Assembly: GCF_010682105.1 (NCBI RefSeq)
Contig: NZ_JAAGWH010000013.1
Location: forward strand, 310,001 to 374,000
Direction of reading: 5' to 3'
DNA: 64,000 bases
From: Modestobacter muralis
GTDB lineage: Bacteria > Actinomycetota > Actinomycetes > Mycobacteriales > Geodermatophilaceae
Part shown: positions 42,773 to 53,234 of the stretch, one piece after another
Position numbering within the stretch: the stretch's first letter is position 1
Layout of the letters: every line of letters starts with the position of its first letter
Program-made: the position numbers and the translations under genes
Notes under the pieces: model-generated
Database searches by the model: none
Told to the model about the DNA's origin: nothing
What the model saw: only the letters and a program-made list of their open reading frames with translations

Positions 42773-44377
42773 TCAGAAGGTGAACCGGGCGACGCTCCCC
42801 CGGAGGTCGCTGGCCATCCGGGACAGCTCGTCCACGGCCAGGCGAGTCTGGCCCAGCGCCGAGGTGGTCGCCGAGGCCGCGGTGGAGACCCCCGTGATGG
42901 TGGTGGCGATCTCGGTGGACCCGCCGGCGGCCTCCTGGACCGAGCGGGACATCTCGCTGGTGGTCGCGGTCTGCTCCTCGACCGCGCTGGCGATGGTCAG
43001 CTGGAAGTCGTTGATCTGCCCGATGACACCGGAGATGCCGCCGATGGCCGTGATGGCCCGGCTCGTGTCGGCCTGGATGGCCTCCACCCGGCGGGCGATG
43101 TCCTCCGTCGCCCGGGCGGTCTCCTGGGCCAGCTCCTTGACCTCGTTGGCCACCACGGCGAAGCCCTTGCCGGCCTCCCCGGCGCGGGCGGCCTCGATGG
43201 TGGCGTTGAGGGCCAGCAGGTTGGTCTGCTCGGCGATCGAGGTGATCGTCTTGACCACGGCGCCGATCTCCTTGGAGCTGGCGCCGAGGGCGGTGATGGT
43301 CTCGGTCGTCGACTCGGCCTCCCCCACCGCCTGGGCGGCGACCCGGGCCGCCTCGTTGGCGTTCTGGCTGATCTCGCGGATCGAGGCGCCCATCTCCTCG
43401 GCACCGGCGGCGACCGTCGCGACGTTGCGGGAGACCTCCTCGGCCGCCGCGGAGACGACGCCGGACTGGGCCGAGGTCTCCTGCGCCGATCCGGAGATCT
43501 GCGCCGCGGACGCCGACAGCTCCTCGGCCGATGCGGCGACGGCGTCGGCGGAGGCCACGACCGAGGTCATCACCGAGCGCAGCCCGGTCATCGCGTCGTC
43601 CAGCGCGGTCGCCGTCCGGCCCACCTCATCGCGGGAGCGGACGTCGGCGGTGCGGGTGAGGTCGCCGACGGCCAGGCCCTCGGCGGCGTGCTGCACGCGC
43701 TGCAGGCCAGCGGTGATCCGCCGGGCGATGAGGACGCCGATGGCCAGGGCGAGCGCGGCGCCGGCCACCACGGTGCCCAGCAGGACCCAGCGGGTGTGCT
43801 CGTAGGAGGCGGTCGCCGCGGCGGCGCTGGCGGCGGCGTTCTCCTGGCGCAGCGCGGCCAGCCGGTCCAGGTCGGTGACGATGTCGGCGGCGATCGGGGC
43901 CACCTCGGCGTCCCGCTGCGCGGCCCAGGCGGTGAGGTCCCCGCTGTCGGCGAGGGCGTCCAGCGCCGGCAGGGCCGCCTTGTACTCGTTGAGGCTGCCC
44001 AGCGCGCTGTCGATCAGCTCGCGGCTCTCCGCCGTCGGGTGGGTGGCGAGGTAGTGCGAGGCGGCCCGGGCGAGCAGGGAGAACGCCTCCTGCCGGTCGC
44101 CCATGTACTGCTGCCGGGCGGCGGCGTCGGTGGCGACGGCGTAGTTCACCGCGGACAGCCGCAGGGCGTACAGCTCGGCCCGCACGGCCTCGACGTCGGC
44201 GGTGCCCACCAGTTCGTCGCGGTACATGCGCTCCGTCGCGTCGGCGGACCCGCGCAGGCTGGTCAGCCCGACCAGGCCCACGCCGACGGCCACCAGGACG
44301 GCGACGGCCACCGCCGAGAGGATCTTGGCCAGAATCCCGCGTACGCGGAACCGGGCGAAGAGGGATGGTGCGCTCAC
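42773..44377 (-). CDS. Methyl-accepting chemotaxis protein 1
   Basis: 534 aa. TM1 about 10-35, a four-helix-bundle-type extracellular sensor (about 36-200; [18 protein letters not shown]), TM2 about 205-230, HAMP, and a signalling domain with the conserved hairpin tip [28 protein letters not shown]. The protein ends at SVARFTF right after the last helix, without a CheR-tether pentapeptide. GTG 44377 follows AGGAGG at 7 nt. Ligand unknown. Its C-terminal half is closest to MCP 3. Confidence 0.93.
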   Translation of the reverse strand: MSAPSLFARFRVRGILAKILSAVAVAVLVAVGVGLVGLTSLRGSADATERMYRDELVGTADVEAVRAELYALRLSAVNYAVATDAAARQQYMGDRQEAFSLLARAASHYLATHPTAESRELIDSALGSLNEYKAALPALDALADSGDLTAWAAQRDAEVAPIAADIVTDLDRLAALRQENAAASAAAATASYEHTRWVLLGTVVAGAALALAIGVLIARRITAGLQRVQHAAEGLAVGDLTRTADVRSRDEVGRTATALDDAMTGLRSVMTSVVASADAVAASAEELSASAAQISGSAQETSAQSGVVSAAAEEVSRNVATVAAGAEEMGASIREISQNANEAARVAAQAVGEAESTTETITALGASSKEIGAVVKTITSIAEQTNLLALNATIEAARAGEAGKGFAVVANEVKELAQETARATEDIARRVEAIQADTSRAITAIGGISGVIGQINDFQLTIASAVEEQTATTSEMSRSVQEAAGGSTEIATTITGVSTAASATTSALGQTRLAVDELSRMASDLRGSVARFTF

Positions 44378-44679
44378 GGGTGTGCCTCCTGGGGCGGGTG
44401 GTGCCGGTGCGAGTCGGCAGCGACGTGGTCGATCGTCGGGCAGTCCGGCCGGCACGGACCTGTTCCTCGTCGGCGTGTCGGTGCGCTGACCTGCAGGAAA
44501 GGAACTGACCGACGCTCGCTGGCGATGAGTCGACACGGGCCGGTGACCGCACCGCGGCCCGCCCACGACGACGACGGCCGCCGCCCCTCCGGAGAGGTGC
44601 GACGGCCGTCGTGGTCGGTCAGGCCCTGGTGCAGGGGCCCGCCCCGAGCCTGCGAAGGGTGGGGAGGAAGGGGGTCCTT
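44378..44679. other. 302-bp intergenic region between MCP 1 and MCP 2
   Basis: No gene visible. The side near MCP 2 holds two hairpins, ACGACGGCCG/CGGCCGTCGT (44571-44612) and GGCCCTGGTG...GGGCCC (44622-44640). The part near MCP 1 must hold its promoter. A partial GTCGAC sequence (44529-44534) is not the full palindrome found at the other units. Confidence 0.6.
44571..44640 (-). terminator. Double-hairpin terminator of MCP 2
   Basis: ACGACGGCCG (44571-44580) pairs perfectly with CGGCCGTCGT (44603-44612). The second hairpin GGCCCTGGTGCAGGGGCCC spans 44622-44640. The same pair of hairpins, with nearly identical second element, follows MCP 4 at 48371-48465. Confidence 0.75.
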
Positions 44680-46290
44680 CTAGTAGGTGAAGCGGGCCAC
44701 GCTCCCCCGCAGGTCGCTGGCCATCCGAGACAGCTCGTCGACGGCCTGCCGGGTCTGGCCCAGCGCCTGGGTGGTCGAGCTGGCCGCGGTCGAGACCCCG
44801 GTGATGTTGGTGGCGATCTCGGTCGAGCCGCCGGCGGCCTCCTGGACCGAGCGCGACATCTCGTTCGTCGTCGCGGTCTGCTCCTCGACGGCGCTGGCGA
44901 TGGTCAGCTGGAAGTCGTTGATCGACCCGATGATCTCCGAGATCCGGCCGATCGCGGCCACGGCCCCGCTCGTGTCGCCCTGGATGGCCTCCACCCGGCG
45001 GGCGATGTCCTCCGTCGCCCGGGCGGTCTCCTGGGCCAGCTCCTTGACCTCGTTGGCCACCACCGCGAAGCCCTTGCCGGCCTCCCCGGCCCGCGCCGCC
45101 TCGATGGTGGCGTTGAGGGCCAGCAGGTTGGTCTGCTCCGCGATCGAGGTGATGACCTTGACGACGTTGCCGATCTCGCGGGACGAGTCGCCCAGCTTGA
45201 CGACGGTGGCGTTGGTGGTCTCGGCCTCGGCGACTGCCTGGGCGGCGACCCGGGCCGCCTCGTTGGCGTTCTGGCTGATCTCCCGGATCGAGGCGCCCAT
45301 CTCCTCCGCGCCGGCGGCGACCGTGGCCACGCTGCGGGAGACCTCCTCCGCGGCGGCGGAGACGACACCGGACTGCGCGGAGGTCTCCTCGGCCGAGGCC
45401 GAGATCTGCGCAGAGGAGGCGGACAGCTCCTCGGAGGCGGCGGCGACGGCGTCGGAGGAGGCGGCGACCGCGCTCATGACCTGACGCAGGTTGCCGATGG
45501 CGTCGTCCAGCGCGCGGCCCATGGTGCCGAGCTCGTCCGTGGTGGTCAGCCCGCTGCTGCGGGTCAGGTCGCCGGCGGCCAGGCCCTCGATGACGTCGCG
45601 CACCCGCTGGGTGGCCCGGGCGACCCCGGTCGCGACGAACCAGCCGAGCAGCAGGGCCAGGGCCATGCCGACGACCAGGACGACGAGGACGAGCGTGCGC
45701 GCCGAGGAGGCGTCGGCGGCGGCGTCCTGGGCCGCCTCGGTGGCCAGCTGGGTCTCGGCCGAACGGAGCTCACCGAGCACGTCGGTGGCCTGGGTCAGCA
45801 GCAGATTGGCATTGTTGGCCTCGATCCACCCCCGCACGTCGCCGGAGAGGGCCAGCGGGGCGAGGGTGCTCTGGGAGTAGGCCTGCCAGTCGTCGACCAG
45901 TCCGCCGGCCTCCGCGGCGAGGGCCAGACGGTCGGCGTCCACGTCCAGGCCCGTGTAGGTGTCCTCGTCCTCCTGGTAGGCGGTCAGGATCTCCGGGATC
46001 CGGCTGAGCGCCTTCTCCGTGTCCTCGGGGGTCAGGGACAGCGCCGCGTTGCGGGAGGTGACCCGCAGCTGCTGGATGTCGTCGGCCATGTCCCCGACGA
46101 CGGCGACCGCGGTGACGTTGTTCTCGACCAGGTCCGCCGTGTCGGCGGCACCCTGGCTGACCGACTGGATGCCCACGACACCGATGCAGGTGCCCGCCAC
46201 GGCGGCGGCACCGACCGCGGCGAGCACCTTGGTCCGGACACTGCGGTCGCCCCAGACGGAGCCAGATCGAGCGAGCGGGTTACCGGACAT
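44680..46290 (-). CDS. Methyl-accepting chemotaxis protein 2
   Basis: 536 aa. TM1 about 22-45, extracellular four-helix-bundle sensor about 46-195, TM2 about 198-220, HAMP ([17 protein letters not shown]), and a signalling domain with [19 protein letters not shown]. Ends SVARFTY. ATG 46290 follows AGGAGAGACCC. Shares the distinctive [19 protein letters not shown] stretch with MCP 4, so these two are closest. The 10-bp palindrome TTGTCGACAA lies 190 bp upstream. Confidence 0.93.
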   Translation of the reverse strand: MSGNPLARSGSVWGDRSVRTKVLAAVGAAAVAGTCIGVVGIQSVSQGAADTADLVENNVTAVAVVGDMADDIQQLRVTSRNAALSLTPEDTEKALSRIPEILTAYQEDEDTYTGLDVDADRLALAAEAGGLVDDWQAYSQSTLAPLALSGDVRGWIEANNANLLLTQATDVLGELRSAETQLATEAAQDAAADASSARTLVLVVLVVGMALALLLGWFVATGVARATQRVRDVIEGLAAGDLTRSSGLTTTDELGTMGRALDDAIGNLRQVMSAVAASSDAVAAASEELSASSAQISASAEETSAQSGVVSAAAEEVSRSVATVAAGAEEMGASIREISQNANEAARVAAQAVAEAETTNATVVKLGDSSREIGNVVKVITSIAEQTNLLALNATIEAARAGEAGKGFAVVANEVKELAQETARATEDIARRVEAIQGDTSGAVAAIGRISEIIGSINDFQLTIASAVEEQTATTNEMSRSVQEAAGGSTEIATNITGVSTAASSTTQALGQTRQAVDELSRMASDLRGSVARFTY

Positions 46291-46481
46291 GGGTCTCTCC
46301 TGGAGTGGGGTGGGGAAGGGGTCGGACTGGGGGTGGTGGGCCCGCGGGGAACCGGCGGGAGCAAGTGGAACCGAGGAGTTCCGTGGCCATGGTGGACCGG
46401 TCGGGAATGGCGTACCCGACGTCCGTCTGCGTGTCGTGAGGAATGGCGGAGAAAGGACGGCGACCGTCCCGGACAGCTGCT

Positions 46482-46491
46482 TTGTCGACAA
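46482..46491. promoter_or_regulatory. Palindrome TTGTCGACAA upstream of MCP 2
   Basis: TTGTCGACAA at 46482-46491, about 190 bp upstream of MCP 2. Two copies of GGAATGG (46404-46410 and 46440-46446) lie between it and the gene. The same palindrome with matching flanks is upstream of MCP 3 and cheA. The 238-bp gap (46291-46528) holds no gene. Confidence 0.6.
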
Positions 46492-46528
46492 TCCCGGGGA
46501 ACGGTCGACGCAGCAGCTGCGCGGTGGA

Positions 46529-48124
46529 TCAGTAGGTGAACGTCGCGACGCTGCCGCGCAGGTCGCTGGCCATCCGGGAGAGCTCGTCGACGGCCAGCCG
46601 GGTCTGCCCGAGGGCCTGGGTGGTCGCGGCGGCCGCAGCGGAGACGCCGGTGATGTTGGTGGCGATCTCGGTGGAGCCACCGGCGGCCTCCTGGACCGAC
46701 CGGGACATCTCGCTGGTCGTGGCGGTCTGCTCCTCGACGGCGCTGGCGATGGTCTGCTGGAAGTCGTTGATCTGCCCGATGACACCGGAGATGCCGCCGA
46801 TGGCCGCGACCGCGCGCGTCGAGTCGGCCTGGATGGCCTCCACCCGGCGGGCGATGTCCTCCGTCGCCCGGGCCGTCTCCTGGGCCAGCTCCTTGACCTC
46901 GTTGGCCACCACCGCGAAGCCCTTGCCGGCCTCCCCGGCCCGCGCCGCCTCGATGGTGGCGTTGAGGGCCAGCAGGTTGGTCTGCTCCGCGATCGAGGTG
47001 ATGGCCTTGACCACCGCCCCGATCTCCTGGCTGGAGGCGCCCAGCGCCTGGATCGTCTCGGTGGTCGTCTGCGCCTCGACCACGGCCTGCGAGGCGACCC
47101 GGGTGGCCTCGTTGACGCTCTGGCTGATCTCGCGGATCGCCGAGCCCATCTCGTCCGCGCCGGCGGCGACCGTCGCGACGTTCCGGGAGACCTCCTCGGC
47201 GGCCGAGGAGACCACCGCGGACTGCACCGAGGTCTCGTCGGCCGAGGCGGAGATCTCCGCCGCCGACGCCGACAGCTCCTCCGACGCCGCTGCCACCGCG
47301 TCCGAGGACGCCGCGACCGCGGCCACGACGGCCCGCAGGTGCTGCTGGGCGGTGCGCAGCTCGGCGGCCATCCGGCCCACCTCGTCGCCGGCCGTCACGC
47401 CGGAGTCGACGGTGAGGTCACCGGTGGCCATCGCCGCCAGCGAGGCCTGGACCCGGCCGAGGGGGCGGGCCAGCGAGCGCTGGGTGAGCAGGCAGATGCC
47501 GGCGATGACCAGCAGGCCGGCGACGGCGGTCAGCACACCCAGCCGGGCGGAGCGGGCGATCGCGGCCTCGACCTCGGCGTCGGCGACGTCCGAGGCGACG
47601 TCCAGGACGTCCTTGGCCTCGCTCACCGCGGTGTCGGAGACGTCGTTGGCGTCCTGGATCTCCTCGTACCGGCCCCGGGCGCCGACCTGGTCGGCGACCG
47701 CGCCGTCGGTGAAGGTGCGGATCGCGGCGGTGTAGGTCGCGAAGGTGTCCTGCAGCCCGGCGACGGCGGTGGCGGACTCCCCGGTGAGCGGCACCTCGCC
47801 GAGCTCGGCCAGCAGGCCGTCGGCGGTCTCCGTGTCGTCCGCCAGGTCGGCCAGCTGGTCCCGCGGGTCCGGGCTGACCAGCGCCTTGAGCCCGTCGACC
47901 TTCAGCTCGCTGGCCCGCGTGTCCAGCTGCAGGACCAGGGTCTCCGCGTCGGCCACGGCGGACCGGGTGGCGCTGGCGTCACGGACGACGGCGTTGGAGC
48001 TGAGGAGGTTGGCGAGCAGGGCGCCGAAGGCCACCACCACGACGCCGAGCAGGACACCGAACTTGACGGCGAGCCGGCGGCCGGCGAACCAGGCGAGCGG
48101 GCCGGACGGTGCAGAGGAGCTCAT
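46529..48124 (-). CDS. Methyl-accepting chemotaxis protein 3
   Basis: 531 aa. TM1 about 18-42, extracellular sensor about 43-180, TM2 about 188-212 ([19 protein letters not shown]), HAMP ([21 protein letters not shown], quoted in parts), and a signalling domain with the conserved tip. It differs from the others at [16 protein letters not shown] and [16 protein letters not shown]. Ends SVATFTY. ATG 48124 after GGAGAACCGTC. The [19 protein letters not shown] stretch is closest to MCP 1. Confidence 0.93.
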   Translation of the reverse strand: MSSSAPSGPLAWFAGRRLAVKFGVLLGVVVVAFGALLANLLSSNAVVRDASATRSAVADAETLVLQLDTRASELKVDGLKALVSPDPRDQLADLADDTETADGLLAELGEVPLTGESATAVAGLQDTFATYTAAIRTFTDGAVADQVGARGRYEEIQDANDVSDTAVSEAKDVLDVASDVADAEVEAAIARSARLGVLTAVAGLLVIAGICLLTQRSLARPLGRVQASLAAMATGDLTVDSGVTAGDEVGRMAAELRTAQQHLRAVVAAVAASSDAVAAASEELSASAAEISASADETSVQSAVVSSAAEEVSRNVATVAAGADEMGSAIREISQSVNEATRVASQAVVEAQTTTETIQALGASSQEIGAVVKAITSIAEQTNLLALNATIEAARAGEAGKGFAVVANEVKELAQETARATEDIARRVEAIQADSTRAVAAIGGISGVIGQINDFQQTIASAVEEQTATTSEMSRSVQEAAGGSTEIATNITGVSAAAAATTQALGQTRLAVDELSRMASDLRGSVATFTY

Positions 48125-48329
48125 GACGGTTCTCCAGGACGATGACGGATCCCGGTGTCCGAGGTGGACGGCGGGGGGGAGGAGGAGCACCGTCGTCCGC
48201 CGTCACCGCGCGGTCGAGCGTGTTCTCCCGGGCACCAGAGTGGAGCAAGCGGTAACCGCTGTTACCGGTTTTCGCACGTGTCGCGCGAGGTGTCGGGAGA
48301 ATGGTCGGTGACCCGCCCGGACGGGCACT

Positions 48330-48339
48330 TTGTCGACAA
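48330..48339. promoter_or_regulatory. Palindrome TTGTCGACAA upstream of MCP 3
   Basis: Identical 10-bp palindrome; reading the minus strand it is followed by AAG, 5 nt, then GTCCGGG, as at the MCP 2 site. It lies 206 bp upstream of MCP 3, with GAATGG elements on both sides. Confidence 0.6.
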
Positions 48340-48370
48340 TTCGACGACCATTCCCCGGGCACGGTCCGCA

Positions 48371-48465
48371 CACACGACCGCGGCCGCCGCTCCGCCCGGG
48401 GAAGGGGACGGAACAGCGGCCGCGGGGGTCGGTGTGGACGGGGTCAGGCCCTGGTGCAGGGGCCC
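48371..48465 (-). terminator. Double-hairpin terminator of MCP 4
   Basis: CCGCGGCCGC (48378-48387) with GCGGCCGCGG (48416-48425), extended outward by CACACGACC/GGTCGGTGTG with one bulge; then GGCCCTGGTGCAGGGGCCC (48447-48465), identical to that after MCP 2. Confidence 0.75.
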
Positions 48466-48504
48466 GCCGCGAGCGTGCGAGCGGTGGGGGGCACCAGGGT
48501 CCTT

Positions 48505-50112
48505 CTAGTAGGTGAAGCGGGCCACCGTGGTGCGCAGGTCGCTCGCCATGCGGGAGAGCTCGTCGACGGCCTGCTGGGTCTGGCCGAGCGCCTGGGTGGT
48601 CGAGCTGGCGGCGGTGGAGACCCCGGTGATGTTCATGGCGATCTCCGTGGAGCCGCCGGCGGCCTCCTGGACCGAGCGCGACATCTCGTTGGTGGTGGCC
48701 GTCTGCTCCTCGACCGCGCTGGCGATGGTCAGCTGGAAGTCGTTGATCGAGCCGATGATCTCCGAGATGCGGCCGATCGCGGTGACGGCGCCGGAGGTGT
48801 CGCCCTGGATGGTCTCGACGCGGCGGGTGATGTCCTCGGTGGCCCGGGCGGTGGCCTGGGCCAGCTCCTTGACCTCGTTGGCGACCACGGCGAAGCCCTT
48901 GCCGGCCTCCCCGGCGCGGGCGGCCTCGATGGTGGCGTTGAGCGCCAGCAGGTTGGTCTGCTCGGCGATGGAGGTGATGACCTTGACGACGTTGCCGATC
49001 TCGCGGGAGGAGTCACCGAGCTTCACGACGGTGGCGTTGGTGGTCTCGGCCTCGGCGACGGCCTGCGCGGCGACCCGGGCGGCCTCGTTGGCGTTCTGGC
49101 TGATCTCCCGGATGGAGGCGCCCATCTGCTCGGCTCCGGCGGCGACGGTGGCCACGTTGCGGGAGACCTCCTCGGCGGCGGCGGAGACGACACCGGACTG
49201 GGCCGAGGTCTCCTGCGCCGAGGACGAGATCTGGGCGGAGGTGGCGGACAGCTCCTCGGAGGCGGCGGCGACGGCGTCGGAGGAGGCGACGACCGAGGCC
49301 ATCACCGAGCGCAGGGCCACCTGGGCGGCGGCGAGCGAGGCGGCCATCTGGCCGATCTCGTCGGCGTCGCGGACCTCGGGCACCACGGTCAGGTCGCCGG
49401 TCGCCATCGCCTCGACGGTGGCCTGCACCGAGCGGACGGTGGACAGCAGCCGGCGGATCATGAACACGCCGAGCCCGGCGGCCAGGAGCACCCCGATCAG
49501 GGCGGTCGTCACCACGAGGACCACGGCCTGGTCGGCGGCGGCGGCCGCCTCGGCGTTGCGGGCCTGGGCCTGGGTGGACTGGGCGATGCCCTCGTCCTCC
49601 AGCGCCTGGGAGAAGTCGCTCACCACCGGCGCGGCGACGTCCTTGTAGAGGCGGCCGAAGCCCTCGAGGTCACCGGCGTCGGCGGCCGGGATCATCTGGG
49701 TCTCGTTGATCTCGACGAGCTTCTGGAACTCGGTCTCGAAGGTCGCCGCGGCGGCCTGGTCGATGATGTAGGGCGTGTAGGAGTCGACGGCGGCCTTCAG
49801 GTCCGCCAGCTTCTCCGCCGCCTGCTCGGTGATGGCCGGCCGGTCGGCGGGCGTGTAGACCGGGTACTGCAGCACCCGGGAGCGGTAGGCGGCGACCGCG
49901 CGCTGCATGGCGGCCAGGTCGTTCAGCGGCCGGAGGTTCTCGGTGTAGATCTCCTCCTGCACCGCGTTCATGTCACGCATGCGGGAGATCGACAGCACGT
50001 TGGTGCCGGCGACGACCACGACGAGCAGAGCCAGGACCGCACCGATCTTCAAGCCCAGGGGCCGGTCGGTGAACCACCGGGTCCACCGGGCGGGCGAGGC
50101 GGCGTTGCTCAT
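48505..50112 (-). CDS. Methyl-accepting chemotaxis protein 4
   Basis: 535 aa. TM1 about 22-44, extracellular sensor (about 45-195) with a tyrosine-rich stretch [18 protein letters not shown]2 about 200-222, HAMP, and a signalling domain with the conserved tip. Ends TVARFTY. ATG 50112. Signalling domain nearly identical to MCP 2. A strong hairpin (50227-50252) separates it from cheW, so it may depend on its own promoter in 50113-50226 or on read-through. Confidence 0.93.
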   Translation of the reverse strand: MSNAASPARWTRWFTDRPLGLKIGAVLALLVVVVAGTNVLSISRMRDMNAVQEEIYTENLRPLNDLAAMQRAVAAYRSRVLQYPVYTPADRPAITEQAAEKLADLKAAVDSYTPYIIDQAAAATFETEFQKLVEINETQMIPAADAGDLEGFGRLYKDVAAPVVSDFSQALEDEGIAQSTQAQARNAEAAAAADQAVVLVVTTALIGVLLAAGLGVFMIRRLLSTVRSVQATVEAMATGDLTVVPEVRDADEIGQMAASLAAAQVALRSVMASVVASSDAVAAASEELSATSAQISSSAQETSAQSGVVSAAAEEVSRNVATVAAGAEQMGASIREISQNANEAARVAAQAVAEAETTNATVVKLGDSSREIGNVVKVITSIAEQTNLLALNATIEAARAGEAGKGFAVVANEVKELAQATARATEDITRRVETIQGDTSGAVTAIGRISEIIGSINDFQLTIASAVEEQTATTNEMSRSVQEAAGGSTEIAMNITGVSTAASSTTQALGQTQQAVDELSRMASDLRTTVARFTY

Positions 50113-50226
50113 GGTCTGGCTCCTGGCTGGCTGGATGGGTCGTACGGGCCCCGCCGGTGGGCGGGGTGGGAGAGCGCCCCCGGGTGCCTGCCTTCGACGG
50201 CGGGGGAGTGGTGCAGCGGTGGGACA

Positions 50227-50252
50227 CCCACCCCCGGCGGACCGGGGGTGGG
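50227..50252 (-). terminator. Terminator between cheW and MCP 4
   Basis: CCCACCCCCGG (50227-50237), loop CGGA, CCGGGGGTGGG (50242-50252): a perfect 11-bp stem 3 nt past the cheW stop codon. Confidence 0.8.
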
Positions 50253-50255
50253 CCT

Positions 50256-50708
50256 TCAGGTGCCGACGGCCCGGTTGACGTCCAGGGACAGCAGCAGCTG
50301 GCCGGCGAGCTTGTAGGCGCCGCGGATGAGGTCGCGGGCGCTGCCGTCGAGGGTGTCCGGCGGGGCCTCGAAGTCGCGCACGTTGACGTCGACGACGTCG
50401 GCGATGCTGTCGACCAGCAGGCTGACGGCCTCGCCGTGCAGCCGGACGACGATGACGACCGGCTGCTCGCCGGCCGGGCGGGCCGGGCGGCCGAGCCGCT
50501 CGCGCAGCTCGATCGCAGTCACGACCTGGCCGCGCAGGTTGATCAGCCCGGCGACGGCCGGCGGGGCCAGCGGCACCCGGGTGATGCTCTGGCTGCGCAG
50601 CACCTCCTGGACGTGCTCGACCTCCACGCCGTAGAGGTCGCCGTCCAGCCAGAAGGTCGCCAGCTGGCTGGTGACGGGCACGGTGCGGGCGTCGGTGGCG
50701 GTGCTCAC
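50256..50708 (-). CDS. cheW: Chemotaxis coupling protein CheW
   Basis: 150 aa, single CheW SH3-like domain: [53 protein letters not shown] (quoted in parts: [15 protein letters not shown]), and [11 protein letters not shown]. It links receptors to CheA. GTG start 1 nt after the cheA stop, so translationally coupled to cheA. Confidence 0.95.
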   Translation of the reverse strand: MSTATDARTVPVTSQLATFWLDGDLYGVEVEHVQEVLRSQSITRVPLAPPAVAGLINLRGQVVTAIELRERLGRPARPAGEQPVVIVVRLHGEAVSLLVDSIADVVDVNVRDFEAPPDTLDGSARDLIRGAYKLAGQLLLSLDVNRAVGT

Positions 50709-50709
50709 G

Positions 50710-53142
50710 TCAGACCTCCATCAGGTGGACGCCGGCGGCCTCGAGGGCGGCGAAGGCGTCGGGCATGCCGGGCGGGGGGTTGTAGAAGGCGGGGTCGGCG
50801 GCGAGGATCGCGGCCCGCACGTCGAGCAGCTCGGTGACCCGGTCGCCGATGACGGCCGAGCCGAGCAGGCCCAGGTCGTCGATGTCGCTGTGCACCGAGG
50901 CCTCGCCGTCGACGATGTCGAGGATCTCCTCGACCACGATGGCCACGCTGCGGCCGTGGTCGGCGTAGACGATGACCTCGAGGGTCTCCCGGTCGTCGTT
51001 ACCGAAGGCGCCCAGGTGCCGGTCGAGCCGGACGATCGGGAGGATCGCGCCGCGGTACTGCACGACCTCCCGCGACCCGACCCGCTCGACGGTGTCGCTG
51101 CGCACCTGCTCGAGGCGGGTGACGGTGTCCAGCGGGATGGCGACCCGGCGGCCGCCGCCGATGGCGGCCAACAGCATCCGCTGGCGCTCCTGGGTGGCGA
51201 CCGCGGCGGTGATCGCCGCGCGGGTCTCCTGCCGGTCCGCGGACTCGGCGCGCAGCGCGCGGCGGGCCAGCGCCTGGACGTCGAGGATCAGCGCGACGGC
51301 GCCGTCGCCGAGCACGGTGGCGCCGGAGTACAGCCCGATCGCCTTGAGCACACTACTGACCGCCTTGACGACGATCTCCTCGGTGTTGATGACGCGGTCG
51401 ACCACCAGGCCGAACCGGCGCCCCTCCGAGCGGAGGACGGCGATGACGACGTGGCCGTCGTGCCGGTCCGAGGGCAGGCCCAGGACGTCGGCCAGGCGCA
51501 CGAGGGGGAGCAGCTCGCCGCGCAGCCGGTAGACCGATGCGCCGCCGACCTCCTCGACCGCGGCCGAGGCCTTCTCCGCGTCCAGCGAGACGAGCTCCTG
51601 AAGGCTGATCTGCGGGATGGCGTAGCGGTCGCCGGCGCACTCGATGGTCAGCGCCGGGACGATCGCCAGGGTCAGCGGGATGCGCAGCCGCATGCAGGTG
51701 CCGCGGCCGACGGTCGACTCGACCTCGATGGTGCCGCCGATGCCCTCGATGTTGGTCTTGACCACGTCCATGCCGACCCCGCGACCGGAGACGTTGGTGA
51801 CCGCGGCGGCGGTGGAGAAGCCGGGCGCGAAGATCAGCTGCAGCAGGTCCTGCGGGCCCATCCGGGTCAGCTGGTCGGGGGTGACGAGGCCCTTGGCCAC
51901 GGCGCTGCGGCCGATCTTGGCCGGGTCGATGCCGGCGCCGTCGTCGGCGACCTCGACCACGACCTGGCCGCTCTCGTGCCGCGAGCGCAGGGTGAGCACG
52001 CCCTCGGCCGGCTTGCCGGCGGCGATGCGGTCGGCGGTGGCCTCGATGCCGTGGTCCACGGAGTTGCGGACCAGGTGGGTCAGCGGGTCCTTGACCGCCT
52101 CGAGCAGGGTCTTGTCCAGCTCGGTGTCCTTGCCCTCCATCTCCAGCCGGATGTTCTTCTGCAGCTGGAGGCCGAGGTCGCGGACGACGCGGGGGAGCTT
52201 GGACCAGATGTGGTCGATGGGCTGCATGCGCGTCTTCATCGCGCTCTCCTGCAGCTCGCTGGCGATCAGGTTCAGCCGCTGCGAGGCGCGGACGAGGTCC
52301 TGGTCGTCCTGCCGGCCGGCGTACTGCACGATCTGGTTGCGGGTGAGCACCAGCTCACCGACGAGCAGCATCAGGTTGTCCAGCAGGTCGACGTCGACGC
52401 GGATGGTGCTGTCGGCGACGCCGCGGGCCTTGGGGCCGGCCTCGGCGGTGCCCGGCTCGGGGGCGAGCGGGGCGGCCGGCGCCGGGGCGGCGGCGGGCGG
52501 CGGGGTGACGGGCGGGGCCGACGGCATCGCGGCGACGGGGGCCGGGGCGGCAACGGTCTCCATCGCCGGCACCGGTGCCGGCGCCGGGACGGCGGCCTTG
52601 GCACGGGAGGCGCGCTTGGCGGGAGCCCGCTTGGCGGCGGGCTTCTCGGCCTTCACGGACGCAGCGGCGGGGGCCTCGGCGGCCTCCACCACGGACTCGG
52701 CGGCGACGACGGCCTCGGCGGCCTCGACCACGGCCGTCTCGGCGGCGGGGGTGGGGACGTCCTCCAGGGCGGCGGCGAGCACCGCGACGGTGTCGGCGAC
52801 CTCGACGGTCCCCTCACCGCCGGTGGCCTCGATGGCGGCCAGCAGCGCCCGGATGATGTCGGTCATCATCAGCAGCGCGCTGGTGCGGGACGGCGTCAGG
52901 TCCAGCGCGCCGTCGCGGAGCCGGGACAGCAGGTTCTCCCCGACGTGCGCGACCTCCTCCAGCCGGTTGAAGGCGAGGAAGCCGCTGGTGCCCTTGATGG
53001 TGTGGATCGTGCGGAAGATGCTCGAGAGCCGGTCCCGCGACCGTGGGTCCTGCTCCAGGGCGACGAGGTCCTGGTCCAGCTGGTCCAGGTTCTCGTGGCT
53101 CTCCACGAGGAACTCCTCGACGATGTCGTCCAGACCTTCCAC
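50710..53142 (-). CDS. cheA: Chemotaxis histidine kinase CheA with two CheW-like domains
   Basis: 810 aa. P1 Hpt domain with the phospho-accepting H47 in FRTIHTIKGTSGF, an Ala/Pro linker (about 115-250), P3 dimerisation (DLLDNLMLLVGELVLTRNQ, quoted in parts), P4 ATPase (LVRNSVDHGIE, DDGAGID, GRGVGMDVV) and a P5 regulatory domain. A second P5/CheW-like domain follows (RRVAIPLDTVTRLE, VVQYRGAILPIVRLD), unlike the single-P5 E. coli enzyme. No P2 CheY-binding domain is apparent. GTG 53142 is preferred; the longer frame upstream is non-coding. Confidence 0.94.
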   Translation of the reverse strand: MEGLDDIVEEFLVESHENLDQLDQDLVALEQDPRSRDRLSSIFRTIHTIKGTSGFLAFNRLEEVAHVGENLLSRLRDGALDLTPSRTSALLMMTDIIRALLAAIEATGGEGTVEVADTVAVLAAALEDVPTPAAETAVVEAAEAVVAAESVVEAAEAPAAASVKAEKPAAKRAPAKRASRAKAAVPAPAPVPAMETVAAPAPVAAMPSAPPVTPPPAAAPAPAAPLAPEPGTAEAGPKARGVADSTIRVDVDLLDNLMLLVGELVLTRNQIVQYAGRQDDQDLVRASQRLNLIASELQESAMKTRMQPIDHIWSKLPRVVRDLGLQLQKNIRLEMEGKDTELDKTLLEAVKDPLTHLVRNSVDHGIEATADRIAAGKPAEGVLTLRSRHESGQVVVEVADDGAGIDPAKIGRSAVAKGLVTPDQLTRMGPQDLLQLIFAPGFSTAAAVTNVSGRGVGMDVVKTNIEGIGGTIEVESTVGRGTCMRLRIPLTLAIVPALTIECAGDRYAIPQISLQELVSLDAEKASAAVEEVGGASVYRLRGELLPLVRLADVLGLPSDRHDGHVVIAVLRSEGRRFGLVVDRVINTEEIVVKAVSSVLKAIGLYSGATVLGDGAVALILDVQALARRALRAESADRQETRAAITAAVATQERQRMLLAAIGGGRRVAIPLDTVTRLEQVRSDTVERVGSREVVQYRGAILPIVRLDRHLGAFGNDDRETLEVIVYADHGRSVAIVVEEILDIVDGEASVHSDIDDLGLLGSAVIGDRVTELLDVRAAILAADPAFYNPPPGMPDAFAALEAAGVHLMEV

Positions 53143-53196
53143 GCCTGCCTCTTCCCTTGGTGCGCCGTGCGGGCCTGCCCCGTCCGGTGATGGCTG

Positions 53197-53223
53197 TTTC
53201 GGCGCCCTCCGATCCACCTGAAG
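53197..53223 (-). promoter_or_regulatory. Weak sigma-28-like promoter of cheA
   Basis: On the minus strand: CTTCAG (53223-53218), 14 nt, GCCGAAA (53203-53197). Same spacing as the cheB promoter, with two mismatches in the first element and one in the second. About 55 nt before the cheA start. Confidence 0.45.
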
Positions 53224-53234
53224 GTGAATCGAGC

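Larger units (their letters stand above)
48125..48504. other. 380-bp intergenic region between MCP 3 and MCP 4
   Basis: No gene visible. From MCP 3 outward: inverted repeat GGTAAC-CGCT-GTTACC (48251-48266), GAATGG (48299-48304), the palindrome TTGTCGACAA (48330-48339), CCATTCC (48348-48354), and the double hairpin that ends MCP 4 (48371-48465). Confidence 0.65.

Noticed and set aside
46482-48339. TTGTCGACAA sites considered as sigma-28 -10 elements (GTCGACAA against GCCGATAA)
   Set aside because: No CTCAAG/TAAA-like element occurs 14-15 nt upstream at these sites, and the symmetry of the word fits an operator better.
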